Shown: positions 24,747 through 35,360 of the stretch, piece after piece | Numbering within the stretch: position 1 is the stretch's first letter | Layout of the letters: each line of letters begins with the position of its first letter | Origin: CAXBCP01 sp047638395 | Lineage (GTDB): Bacteria; Pseudomonadota; Alphaproteobacteria; MPNO01; UBA830 | Direction of reading: 5' to 3' | DNA: 64,000 bases | Assembly: GCA_047638395.1 (NCBI GenBank) | Contig: JBLIMV010000001.1 | Coordinates: forward strand, 186,001 to 250,000 | Position numbers and translations under genes: made by a program | The notes under the pieces: model-generated | The model's input: the letters and a program-made list of their open reading frames with translations, nothing else | What the model was told of the DNA's origin: nothing | The model's database searches: none

Positions 24747-25187
24747 TCAGAAAGCGGGCGCGGGAAAAGCTGCTTCCGCCTTGTTCCATATATAGTAAAT
24801 GACGGAACCGGGTCCGCCCGCCGGGGCGGGCGTGGCCGAGAGCGTGAGCTGGTCATGATCCACTGTAATGGTCTGTTCCTCGGTCGTGCCGACTTCGTTG
24901 ATATCGGCGCTGACCGAGATCAAATGCCGCACCCGGTCACCGGCAATTTCGTACCGACCGCAATGCGAAATGCAGGCAATGGTGCCATCCGGTTTCGGGT
25001 AGTTCAGCGATTTGCACATGTGGCCTTCTGGCGCGTAGATCAGATATCCGGATGCGCTGCTGCCCCACGGACGCTGAACCTTGCCGCTGGCATAGACCAT
25101 ATAGCAGTCTGCCAGATGCCATGCTCCTGACAGGTCGACCCCCTGGATCGACCTCAAGCCGCTGATTGCTGCGTCGCTTCCGTCCAT
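24747..25187 (-). CDS. Lipocalin-like domain protein
   Basis: 146 residues, no signal peptide. The pattern LSGAWHLADCYMVYASGKVQ, then RPWGSSASGYLIYAPEGHM and late VDHDQLTLSATP, matches the small lipocalin-like family PF13924, a beta-barrel group of unknown ligand. It is placed between ccmB and ccmC on the same strand. That position might hint at a heme or lipid role, but the family is not part of System I and this is only context. Confidence 0.65.
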   Translation of the reverse strand: MDGSDAAISGLRSIQGVDLSGAWHLADCYMVYASGKVQRPWGSSASGYLIYAPEGHMCKSLNYPKPDGTIACISHCGRYEIAGDRVRHLISVSADINEVGTTEEQTITVDHDQLTLSATPAPAGGPGSVIYYIWNKAEAAFPAPAF

Positions 25188-25292
25188 CCAGATTCCAGAC
25201 TGAATATATCGGGACAGAATTGCCCCGGACTCACATTCTGCTAATCCGCCAACTACTCTACTGCCATCTCCCGGCCTGCAATGCGCAGACTG

Positions 25293-25958
25293 CTAGTCTG
25301 CCGCGAGGCGAAGTGCGACTGCGCACCCCCAGGGACAAACGACAAGACACGCCATCAGCAATCCGCTCAAAACCAGCAATTGCTGCGTCGCCGCAAAACC
25401 GCCGATGACGGCATCGACCGCCCCGGCACCGAAAATCAGCACCGGTATGACCAAAGGTAAAACCAACAGGGACAACAGAACGCCGCTTCGCCGGGATCCG
25501 AGGGAAAGTGCCGCCCCCAACGCGCCCACAAGACTAATAATCGCCGTTCCCAGTCCCATCGCCACCATCAGCACGCCATACCCGCGTGGTTCAAGGTTCA
25601 GCATGATACCAATCACCGGGGAGGCGACCAAGAGCGGAAGCCCGGTGGTCAGCCAGTGCGCGACGATTTTTGCGAGCGCTGTCATCCAGAGCGGTTGCGG
25701 GGCGATAACGAGCAATTCCAGTGTGCCGTCATCATAATCGTTCTGAAACAGGCGGTCGAAAGACAGCATGGCGGCCAGCAGGGCTGTAACCCATAGTATT
25801 CCGGGGGCCATGCGCGCCAGCAGGTTTGGTTCCGGGCCGACACCAAAGGGGAACAGTGCGGCCGCGATGACGAAGAAAACGATCACCATCATGGTGTCGC
25901 TGAGCTGTCGCAGGGCGATCCGGATATCGCGCCCGACGAGGGCGAAAAAGCCGCTCAC
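25293..25958 (-). CDS. ccmB: Heme exporter permease CcmB
   Basis: 221 residues, six TM helices. Starts MSGFFALVGRDIRIALRQLS, has FDRLFQNDYDDGTLELL and the conserved LALVSVP-like region replaced here by LLSLLVLPLVIPVLIFGAGA. Works with CcmA as the ABC unit that drives release of holo-CcmE. Start overlaps the ccmA stop by 4 bp. Confidence 0.93.
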   Translation of the reverse strand: MSGFFALVGRDIRIALRQLSDTMMVIVFFVIAAALFPFGVGPEPNLLARMAPGILWVTALLAAMLSFDRLFQNDYDDGTLELLVIAPQPLWMTALAKIVAHWLTTGLPLLVASPVIGIMLNLEPRGYGVLMVAMGLGTAIISLVGALGAALSLGSRRSGVLLSLLVLPLVIPVLIFGAGAVDAVIGGFAATQQLLVLSGLLMACLVVCPWGCAVALRLAAD

Positions 25959-26629
25959 AGCGAATCACCTGCCAATGCGTCATCGGGTTCCGGTCCCCAT
26001 AGCACGTCAATCTCCGGCGTATGCGCTGCGAGATCGATGGTCTCGGCATCGTCGATACCCAGCGGCACATTTGTCGATGCGACGATCATGCCGCCACCGG
26101 CCCGATGGGCATCGATTGCCGCGCGCAGCCGATCGACGGCGCGATAATCGAGCGCAATCGTCGGTTCGTCCAGCAACCAAAGAGGCGCCGGCGTCGCCAG
26201 AATGCGGGCAAGGGTCAGCCGTCTTGTCTGTCCGGCGGACAGCATCCGGGCGGGCAGGTCGGCCAGTGGCGCCAGACCGACATGATCCAGCGCCGCGTTT
26301 ATATCGGCCGCCCCGGAACGCATGGCGGCGTGAAAGGCCAGGTTTTCGCGCACTGTCAGGGCCGGTTTCACAGCGTCCCGGTGGCCGACGTAATGCATCT
26401 TGGCGAAAAAGCGTTCAGGGTCTTCGGATACCGGCACCCCCTGCCAGACAATGTTGCCGGCCGCGGGGCGGGCGATACCGGCCATCAGACGCAGCAGGCT
26501 CGATTTTCCGGATCCGTTCGGCCCCGCCAGAATAAGCGCGCCGCCCGGTGAGACCGCGAAGTCGAGACCGGCAAAGACGATGCGGTCGCTTCTGATGCAG
26601 GCAAGGCCTGTGCCCGAGAATCCATCCAT
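25955..26629 (-). CDS. ccmA: Heme exporter ATP-binding protein CcmA
   Basis: 224 residues. Walker A GPNGSGKSSLLRLMAG, signature LSAGQTRRLTLARILA (the CcmA-type variant of LSGGQ) and Walker B LWLLDEPTIALD. The HRDAVKPALTVRENLAFHA block is typical of CcmA. First gene of the ccm run; no gene precedes it on this strand, so its promoter should lie in 26630-26870 together with the hairpin cluster described at 26697-26795. Confidence 0.93.
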   Translation of the reverse strand: MDGFSGTGLACIRSDRIVFAGLDFAVSPGGALILAGPNGSGKSSLLRLMAGIARPAAGNIVWQGVPVSEDPERFFAKMHYVGHRDAVKPALTVRENLAFHAAMRSGAADINAALDHVGLAPLADLPARMLSAGQTRRLTLARILATPAPLWLLDEPTIALDYRAVDRLRAAIDAHRAGGGMIVASTNVPLGIDDAETIDLAAHTPEIDVLWGPEPDDALAGDSL

Positions 26630-26696
26630 ACCAATGGGATAGCGTAAAACGGGCGAGTCGTCATCTGTGGCGGGGCGGCGGGCCGCACAGGAGAAA

Positions 26697-26795
26697 AGAA
26701 AAAGACCGCTGATCTTGCGATCAGCGGCCTAGGAGGGATCCAGCGTTTCCGCTGGGGTTGGACGTTCTGGGGGGAACGTCCAGGGGGCTACAGTT
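26697..26795 (-). ncRNA. Candidate small RNA with three hairpins and terminator
   Basis: On the minus strand three stem-loops follow one another: TGGACGTTC/GAACGTCCA (plus 26759-26782), CCAGCG/CGCTGG (26740-26755) and CCGCTGATC/GATCAGCGG (26706-26727). The last one runs straight into TCTTTTTCTTTTC, a textbook Rho-independent end. Between hairpins 2 and 3 is an unpaired TCCCTCCTAG, complementary to a Shine-Dalgarno sequence. TTGTCC-17 bp-CATATG on the minus strand is a possible promoter giving an RNA of about 95 nt. It could instead be a terminating leader (attenuator) of ccmA, which starts 70 bp further on. Confidence 0.5.
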
Positions 26796-26867
26796 CCATA
26801 TGGTGCTGCAATTGGGGCCGGACAAGGGCGTAATTGTGGCAGGAATGTGATTTGTTCATGAAACTAA

Positions 26868-26884
26868 CATATCGGTCCGATATG
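26868..26884. promoter_or_regulatory. 17-bp perfect palindrome, operator-like
   Basis: CATATCGGTCCGATATG is a perfect inverted repeat around a central T. It lies in the 521-bp gap between ccmA and acnA, just upstream of the candidate sRNA promoter. No regulator gene is adjacent. The rest of the gap (26885-27136) has only AT-rich leader sequence of acnA with no gene visible. Confidence 0.45.
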
Positions 26885-27150
26885 CCTTCACCTGCGCCCC
26901 GCCCGTCAGCCTTATATAAATGCCCGGAATACGGCGGATTTGTGGCGTTTCTGGCGTGTGTGCAGGTGTTGCGGGCGATGTATTCAGCGCGGCAGCAGGT
27001 ATCGCCATCGTTCAGGCCATTTTTAATCCGTCTTAAATCCTATTTGCCCTTAATCCGGCGTCAAACTTGCTTCAAACGTCATAACTATTGGATTCAGCGC
27101 CGTTTGCCGCTAGTTTCCGCCCCGCATCAGATAAAAGAAGGAGATCGATC

Positions 27151-29850
<2,700 letters not shown>

Positions 29851-29875
29851 ATACCGGCTTCAATACTGGCTTCCC

Positions 29876-29910
29876 GGCCCGCACTCCAAAAGGAGTGCGG
29901 GCCATTTTTC
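29876..29910 (+). terminator. Rho-independent terminator of acnA
   Basis: Perfect 12-bp stem GGCCCGCACTCC / GGAGTGCGGGCC (29876-29887 and 29892-29903) with an AAAA loop, followed by ATTTTTC. It starts 25 bp after the acnA stop codon. Confidence 0.93.
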
Positions 29911-29981
29911 TGTCAAAACTTCACTCACAAGTGAACGTGGTTGATTAGGCATTTTTAACCGCCGGCTCCTATATACGAGCC

Positions 29982-30710
29982 ATGTTCAGACCTGTCCGGA
30001 CTTTACTGACAAGCGTAGTCGTTTGTACCCTTCTCGCCCTGCCGGCATTTGCCGGGGGTGGCAAAAAGGTTGTCGTCGAGCTGTTTACGTCGCAGGGCTG
30101 TTCGTCCTGCCCGCCGGCGGATGCGTACCTGGCGGAGCTTGCAAAGCGCGATGACGTGATCGCGCTGTCGTTCCATGTCGATTACTGGAATTATATCGGC
30201 TGGAACGATCCGTTTTCGTCGCCTGAAGCAACCGCCCGTCAGCGCGCCTATGGGCGCACCCTGAAAAAACGCTACGTCTATACGCCGCAGATCGTCGTCG
30301 ATGGGCGCGCCGAAACCGTCGGCTCTAACCGGGCGATCGTGGCCAGCCTGATCGCGATGGCGGCGGCGGCGCAGAAGATCGAAATCGATGTTACCCACAA
30401 CAAGGATGGCTCCGCCGATATCCGTGTGCCTGACGCACTGCCCGGCGGGGAACGCAAAGGCGAATTGTGGATCGGGTTTTACGATGCCGCCGTGAAGACG
30501 GAAATCCGCGCGGGCGAAAACCGCGGTGAGACCATCATCAATGCCAATATCGTGCGGACCTATAAACGCATCGGTGACTGGGACGGCAACGCGCTCGAAA
30601 CCCGTGTCGACCTGAAGGCGCTGGGCGCCACCGGCCGTGACGGCTGCGTGATCATCCTGCAGAGCGCGCAAAGCGGGCCGATTATCGGCGCCGCGTCTTT
30701 CCCGCTTTAA
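29982..30710 (+). CDS. Secreted DUF1223 thioredoxin-like protein
   Basis: 242 residues. Signal peptide about 1-24 (VCTLLALPAFAGG). The family signature VVVELFTSQGCSSCPPADAY contains a CxxC redox motif (CSSC) in a thioredoxin-like fold, followed by SFHVDYWNYIGWNDPF and YTPQIVVDGRAETVGSN. DUF1223 proteins are periplasmic and common in Alphaproteobacteria; the role is unproven. Ends 3 bp before the convergent flavin hydroxylase gene. Confidence 0.88.
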   Translation: MFRPVRTLLTSVVVCTLLALPAFAGGGKKVVVELFTSQGCSSCPPADAYLAELAKRDDVIALSFHVDYWNYIGWNDPFSSPEATARQRAYGRTLKKRYVYTPQIVVDGRAETVGSNRAIVASLIAMAAAAQKIEIDVTHNKDGSADIRVPDALPGGERKGELWIGFYDAAVKTEIRAGENRGETIINANIVRTYKRIGDWDGNALETRVDLKALGATGRDGCVIILQSAQSGPIIGAASFPL

Positions 30711-30713
30711 TTA

Positions 30714-31910
30714 TTAGGCTTCCGGCGCTTCTGAAGCGTCCCGCAGCATCTCAGCCCCGCTGTCCATCGCGCTGACTTCCCAGTTGACGATGTGGTGCGA
30801 TGCACTGGCCAGCAGGTTGCGGTATTCACGCTCCACCGCCCCCCCTTTGAATATTGCGGTACCGCCCGCGGTGTTGAACAGGCGCGTGCCGGCTTCAAGT
30901 GCTGTCCGGCAGGCCCAGGCTGAATTGCGCTTGGCGCGCAGGAGTTCCGCGTCGCTCAATGTGCCGCCCGCCTCCAGGACCTTCATGGCGGCCGTAATGG
31001 TGTCGCGGTTGAGCGCTTCCGCGGCGTCTATTTCGGCGGCGCATTCTCCTGCGATCACATGGCTTGTCGGGTTGTCGGCAACCTTGGTGCCGCGCGACAT
31101 ACGCGTCGCGGTATAGGCGAGCCACTGATCGAGCAGGCCCTGCGCCATCCCGACTGTCATCGACGCGAACAGCGCCGGGGTCAGGAAGCCACGCGGCAGA
31201 CGGTACACTCCGCCCGGATTGACCGCCGCCCCCGGCCCGTTGCCGGCGCGCGCGTCTTCTCCCCGCAGGAGGGCGTAGTCAGGCACGAACACGTCCTCGA
31301 CCGAAAAGCTTTTGGACCCCGTACCTTCGAGCCCGATGGTGTGCCAGTCGTCGATAATCGTCGCCTCCGCCCGGCGGAGCAGGAAGAAGTGCGGCCCGTC
31401 GCGCTTGTCGCCATCAACGATAAAACCGCCGCAGATCAGCCAGTCCGCATGGTCGATGCCGCTGGCAAAACCGAACCGGCCGGAAAACGAATAGCCACCG
31501 TCGACCGGGGTGGCGATCCCCCTGGGGTCGAACGCGGCAGACATCACCGCTTCCGGGTTCTCGCCCCAGACATCTTCCTGCGCCTGGAGCGGAAACGTGC
31601 CGAGCATCTGGGCGTGATCGGCCATGATCGCCTGCACCCAGCCCTGGGCGCCATCGGCCCGGGTCAGGCGCTGCGAGACGCCGCACAGCACGTCCCAGCC
31701 CATGGCCTGGCCGCCGAAACGTTCGGGTTGGGTCATGCGGATCAGACCGGCTGCGCGAAAATCGGCAACCGATTCCGCCGGCACCATGCGGGCGGCCTCC
31801 GCGCCCGCGGCCCGGGCGCGGAGGGCCGGGTGCAGGGCCTCCGCGCGGGCATAAAGATCCGACGCTGCCGGTGGCGCGTCCTGTGGCAGTGCAGGGGAGA
31901 TTTCAGCCAT
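30714..31910 (-). CDS. Acyl-CoA-dehydrogenase-fold flavin hydroxylase (group D type)
   Basis: 398 residues from the ATG at 31910; the TTG two codons upstream is less likely. The fold is acyl-CoA dehydrogenase-like (AAGLIRMTQPERFGG; SGRFGFASGIDHADWLI; DWHTIGLEGTGSKSF; TAGGTAIFKGGAVEREYRNL). The catalytic Glu of true acyl-CoA dehydrogenases is not apparent, and SG-x-ASG-x-x-H-A-x-W fits two-component oxygenases such as HsaA or HpaA-C2 that use reduced flavin. The substrate is unknown and no flavin reductase is adjacent, although the PPOX protein at 35361 is a fold relative. Divergent from the EamA pair. Confidence 0.75.
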   Translation of the reverse strand: MAEISPALPQDAPPAASDLYARAEALHPALRARAAGAEAARMVPAESVADFRAAGLIRMTQPERFGGQAMGWDVLCGVSQRLTRADGAQGWVQAIMADHAQMLGTFPLQAQEDVWGENPEAVMSAAFDPRGIATPVDGGYSFSGRFGFASGIDHADWLICGGFIVDGDKRDGPHFFLLRRAEATIIDDWHTIGLEGTGSKSFSVEDVFVPDYALLRGEDARAGNGPGAAVNPGGVYRLPRGFLTPALFASMTVGMAQGLLDQWLAYTATRMSRGTKVADNPTSHVIAGECAAEIDAAEALNRDTITAAMKVLEAGGTLSDAELLRAKRNSAWACRTALEAGTRLFNTAGGTAIFKGGAVEREYRNLLASASHHIVNWEVSAMDSGAEMLRDASEAPEA

Positions 31911-31933
31911 GTTCAAACTCGGGTTTCAATTTT

Positions 31934-31951
31934 CGGAAACCCAAGTTTCCG
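31934..31951. promoter_or_regulatory. Inverted repeat in the divergent flavin hydroxylase / EamA gap
   Basis: CGGAAAC-CCAA-GTTTCCG gives two perfect 7-bp arms with a 4-bp centre. An overlapping GGTTTC...GAAACC pair begins at 31922. Located 24 bp before the hydroxylase start on its upstream side. Could be an operator; no adjacent regulator gene. Confidence 0.3.
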
Positions 31952-32121
31952 GGAAGCTTGCGCGCGACACAACGCTTTTCGCGGATGCGCCCGACATGGT
32001 AACGTGTCCTGACTATTCGTATGCGAACGATCAGAAACAGGATCGCCGCGAAGACGGTCAAAATGCTCACCGACGAGTCCGCACCGGGGCTTCGTCATTA
32101 CCCGATAAACAACAGGCAAAA

Positions 32122-33042
32122 ATGACCGAACCAACCGCCCCCGCTCGCCGTGAAGGCATCGCCCATGTGATGATGCTGGTGGCCGTGCTGATCTTCGGGC
32201 TCAATTACGTGGTGGGCCGATTGGCCGTGGGCGAGGTGCCGGCCTACACGCTCGGGTTTACGCGCTGGACCTTCGCGGCGATCGTGTTGTTGCCCTTTGC
32301 CTGGCAGCACCTGAAGGCCGACCGCGAAAAACTGGCATCAAGCTGGAAGCTGCTGGTCCTGGCCGGTTTTCTGATGCCGTTCATGGGCGCGGGTGTCACC
32401 TATGTTGCGCTTGCCCACACCACCGCGGTCAATGGCGGGGTCATCCAGACATCTATGCCGGTGATGATCGTCATCCTCGCCTGGATATTCCTGCGCGAAC
32501 GGACAACGGGGACGCAGTGGATGGGCACGGCGCTCGCAATTGCCGGTGTGCTGTATCTGATTTCCCGGGGCGACCCGAAGGTCTTGCTCAACCTTACATT
32601 CAATCTCGGCGATGCCATCCTGATCGCCTGCAATCTCGGGCTTGCCGGGTACAGTATCGCGGTGAAGCGTCTGCCGGCGGGCATCCACCCGCTGTCTCTG
32701 CTGACCTGCGTCTGCGCCGTCGGGTCGATCATTCACGTGCCATTTTTTGTGACCGAAATCGCCACCGGGCAGATCCCGTCGCCGAGCCCGGTCGCATTTG
32801 TCTCGCTCGCCTTTGTCGCGGTCTTCCCGTCCATTGTCGCGATCATGTGCTGGAACAATGCCATCGCCCGTCTCGGCGCGCCGCGGGCCGGTTATTACAT
32901 GTATCTGACGCCGGTCTTCGCCGCGATTTTCGGTATTCCCCTGCTGGGTGAGACGATCTCCGCCTTCCACATTGTGGGCGGCGCGGTCATTATCGCCGGC
33001 GTGACGCTTTCCAGTCGGAAGCCCAAAGCCGCCGCTGAATGA
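32122..33042 (+). CDS. EamA (DMT superfamily) transporter, first copy
   Basis: 306 residues from the ATG at 32122 (MTEPTAPARREGIAHVMMLV), ten TM helices in two EamA halves, each beginning near VGRLAVG and GDAILIACNLG. DMT exporters move amino acids, nucleotides or other small metabolites; the substrate cannot be predicted. The stop overlaps the next start (ATGA, 33039-33042), and the next gene is its paralogue. Confidence 0.85.
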   Translation: MTEPTAPARREGIAHVMMLVAVLIFGLNYVVGRLAVGEVPAYTLGFTRWTFAAIVLLPFAWQHLKADREKLASSWKLLVLAGFLMPFMGAGVTYVALAHTTAVNGGVIQTSMPVMIVILAWIFLRERTTGTQWMGTALAIAGVLYLISRGDPKVLLNLTFNLGDAILIACNLGLAGYSIAVKRLPAGIHPLSLLTCVCAVGSIIHVPFFVTEIATGQIPSPSPVAFVSLAFVAVFPSIVAIMCWNNAIARLGAPRAGYYMYLTPVFAAIFGIPLLGETISAFHIVGGAVIIAGVTLSSRKPKAAAE

Positions 33043-33965
33043 TCGAAAGATCCGCGATGCAGGCCGCCTCCCGCAGCGAGGCCATCGCCCATCTGATGAT
33101 GCTGGTCGCGATGATAATATTTGCCCTTAACTTCATTATCGGCCGCTGGGCGGTGGGAGATACGCCGCCCTATATCATGGGCTTCGTGCGCTGGGGCGGG
33201 GGCGCGCTGATCCTCTTGCCGTTTGCCTGGACCCGCCTGCGGCAAGACTTCGGCTTCATCCGCCGTCACTGGAAAATCCTTTGCCTCGCCGGGTTTATGA
33301 TGCCGTTCATGGTCGGGGGCGTGAGCTATGTGGCGATGACCTATACCAGCGCCATCAATGCTGGCGTCATTGTGACGTCGACTCCCGTGATGACGGTGCT
33401 TCTGTCATGGCTGGTCCTCAGGGAGCCGATCAGAGGCGCTGTGTGGCTTGGCATCTCGACGGCGATTGCGGGTGTATTGTATATGGTTTCCCGGGGCGAT
33501 CCGGCATCCCTCCTGGCCCTGTCGTTCAATGCCGGAGATCTTATGCTTGTCGCCAGCTGTCTTGGTGTGGGCGCATACGGCGTATCGATCAAAAAAATGC
33601 CGGACGGGATTCATCCGCTTTCTCTGCTGACCGTGATCTGCGCGGTCGGCGCGCTCTGCCATGTGCCGTTCGTCGCTTATGAAATCATGTCGGGCGAGCA
33701 GGTCGTGCTGAGCGCCAAATCTGCGGTGTCGCTGACGTTTCTCGCCATTTTTCCATCGGTCGTGGCCATTCTGATCTGGAACAGCGCCATCGCCCGGATC
33801 GGCCCCAGCAGATCGACTTTGTATATGTATTTGATCCCGGTCTTTACCGCGATCCTGGCGATTCCGCTGCTCGGCGAATCGATTGGCGTTTATCATGTTG
33901 TCGGCGCTGTCCTGATCGTCATCGGTGTAACCTTGGCGAGCCGTAGAGCCCGTCCGGCGTCATGA
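33039..33965 (+). CDS. EamA (DMT superfamily) transporter, second copy
   Basis: 308 residues; ATG 33039 overlaps the previous stop, with ATG 33057 as an alternative. Ten TM helices. Strongly similar to the upstream gene along its length, e.g. DGIHPLSLLTVICAVGALCH versus AGIHPLSLLTCVCAVGSIIH and GFMMPFMVGGVSYVAM versus GFLMPFMGAGVTYVAL. The pair is a tandem duplication; members could act alone or as a heterodimer. Confidence 0.85.
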   Translation: MIERSAMQAASRSEAIAHLMMLVAMIIFALNFIIGRWAVGDTPPYIMGFVRWGGGALILLPFAWTRLRQDFGFIRRHWKILCLAGFMMPFMVGGVSYVAMTYTSAINAGVIVTSTPVMTVLLSWLVLREPIRGAVWLGISTAIAGVLYMVSRGDPASLLALSFNAGDLMLVASCLGVGAYGVSIKKMPDGIHPLSLLTVICAVGALCHVPFVAYEIMSGEQVVLSAKSAVSLTFLAIFPSVVAILIWNSAIARIGPSRSTLYMYLIPVFTAILAIPLLGESIGVYHVVGAVLIVIGVTLASRRARPAS

Positions 33966-34015
33966 GCGGCGAGCTGACAGCGGCGGGACGATAAGAACAA
34001 GATGATGGGGGTGAC

Positions 34016-35026
34016 GTGAAAGCAATACAGTTCTCGGAGACCGGCGGGCCGGAGGTTCTGGAATATGTCGATCTGCCTGACCCGACGGCGGGGCCGGGCG
34101 AGGTATTGGTCAAGGCCCATGCTTTCGGTGTGGGTAAACCCGACATGCTGCTCCGGAGCGGCGTGTACAAGTGGATGCCGGAACTGCCCGCCGTTATCGG
34201 CAACGAAATGAGTGGTCATGTCATCGGCGTCGGTGCCGGCGTCAGTCATCTGGCGCTGGGCCAGGCGGTCCTGGTCTTCGGTACCGGTGGCGGGCGTCAT
34301 GCCGAAATGAATGCGGTGCCGGCAGACATTGTGACGGCGCTGCCCGGCGGGGTCGATCTGGATGCCGCCGTGTGTATTCCCAATTACGCCATTGCATGGT
34401 GCCTGCTCAAAGAAGCCTGCGCCGGCACCGACGTTAAATCGGTATATGTGAATGGGGCTGCCGGCGGTGTCGGCTCCGCCGTCATCGATCTCTGCCGACT
34501 TGAAGGGATAGAGGTTATCGCCGGGGCAAGCAGCGACGCGAAATGCGCTTTCGCCAAAGATCTCGGTGCAGCCCATACGATTAACTACGGATCGGGTAAC
34601 TCCGGATCGGGTAACGACGGATCGGCAAATGTCGCGGACAGCGTGCTGGAGCTGACCGATGGGCGCGGTGTCGACCTGGTGCTTGACCAGCTCGTCGGGC
34701 CGGAATTTACCGACAATCTGCGCATGCTGGCGCCGCTCGGGATGATCCTGTCGTTCAATGCGCTTGCCGGGTTGCCGGAAAAAGAACTGTTCGCCGAAAT
34801 GCGCGCCCATTTGGGCAAAAGCCCGGCGGTGCGGTGTTTTTCGTGGCACAGCTACGATGCCAACCCGGAGGCGCGGGCGCGGGTTCTCGGAGAAGTGGTT
34901 GACCGGTTTGCCGATGGCGGGCTGTTCCCGCCGATCCATGCCACGCTGCCGCTCAGCGATGCGCGCAAAGCGCATGAGGAGCTCGATGCACGCGAAATTC
35001 TCGGCAAGGTGGTTCTGAAACCTTAA
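34016..35026 (+). CDS. NADPH:quinone oxidoreductase-like, medium-chain dehydrogenase family
   Basis: 336 residues from GTG 34016. Opening MKAIQFSETGGPEVLEYVDL is typical of the zinc-free quinone oxidoreductase group. NADPH-binding loop VYVNGAAGGVGSAVIDLCRL is intact; no structural or catalytic zinc Cys pattern is seen. Between HTINY and VADSVLELTDGRG the protein has an insert made of repeated GSGNx units (34589-34633), replacing the short charged loop normal for the family. Probably reduces quinones or enones. It may be transcribed with the EamA pair (50-bp gap). Confidence 0.85.
   Translation: MKAIQFSETGGPEVLEYVDLPDPTAGPGEVLVKAHAFGVGKPDMLLRSGVYKWMPELPAVIGNEMSGHVIGVGAGVSHLALGQAVLVFGTGGGRHAEMNAVPADIVTALPGGVDLDAAVCIPNYAIAWCLLKEACAGTDVKSVYVNGAAGGVGSAVIDLCRLEGIEVIAGASSDAKCAFAKDLGAAHTINYGSGNSGSGNDGSANVADSVLELTDGRGVDLVLDQLVGPEFTDNLRMLAPLGMILSFNALAGLPEKELFAEMRAHLGKSPAVRCFSWHSYDANPEARARVLGEVVDRFADGGLFPPIHATLPLSDARKAHEELDAREILGKVVLKP
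34589..34633 (+). repeat. 15-bp tandem repeat inside the quinone oxidoreductase gene
   Basis: Units at 34589, 34604 and 34619 encode GSGNS, GSGND and GSANV; the first two differ at 2-3 bases. Located in a surface loop of the nucleotide-binding domain, so the reading frame and fold tolerate it. Confidence 0.85.
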
Positions 35027-35099
35027 GCGAAATCCGTTCAGCCGGCGTTCATCCTGGAGTCCCTATCGTTCGCCTGAACGTTGTTGTGGGGGAATTCAG

Positions 35100-35276
35100 A
35101 TGTTCGCCATCTTTAGAAATTTCAATCTTTCCGTGGCCGGTACGGTGGCCGTGGCGGTCGTTTTGCTGGTATCCGCAATTGTCCTGTTGCTGATATTCGA
35201 CATCGGTTTGTTCGCCGACGCCTGCTGCAATACCGGCGGCAACACATTTGCCGTTGTGCTTCCCCCGGCCCATTAA
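35100..35276 (+). CDS. Small single-pass membrane protein (58 aa)
   Basis: ATG 35100 to TAA 35274-35276, 58 residues. N-terminus MFAIFRNFNLSVAG, then a strong hydrophobic helix (TVAVAVVLLVSAIVLLLIF), then a short outside segment with adjacent cysteines (DACCNTGGN) and a PPAH end. A GGGGGA ribosome site lies 6 bp before the ATG. No family is recognised. It stands between the quinone oxidoreductase (73-bp gap) and the PPOX gene (84-bp gap) on the same strand. Confidence 0.55.
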   Translation: MFAIFRNFNLSVAGTVAVAVVLLVSAIVLLLIFDIGLFADACCNTGGNTFAVVLPPAH

Positions 35277-35360
35277 GGCGAGATGAAAGGCTGGATGTGC
35301 GCGATATCCCGGCTATGTTTCGGTAGATGCACCCGAACACCGGCAGAAAGGGGTTTGATC

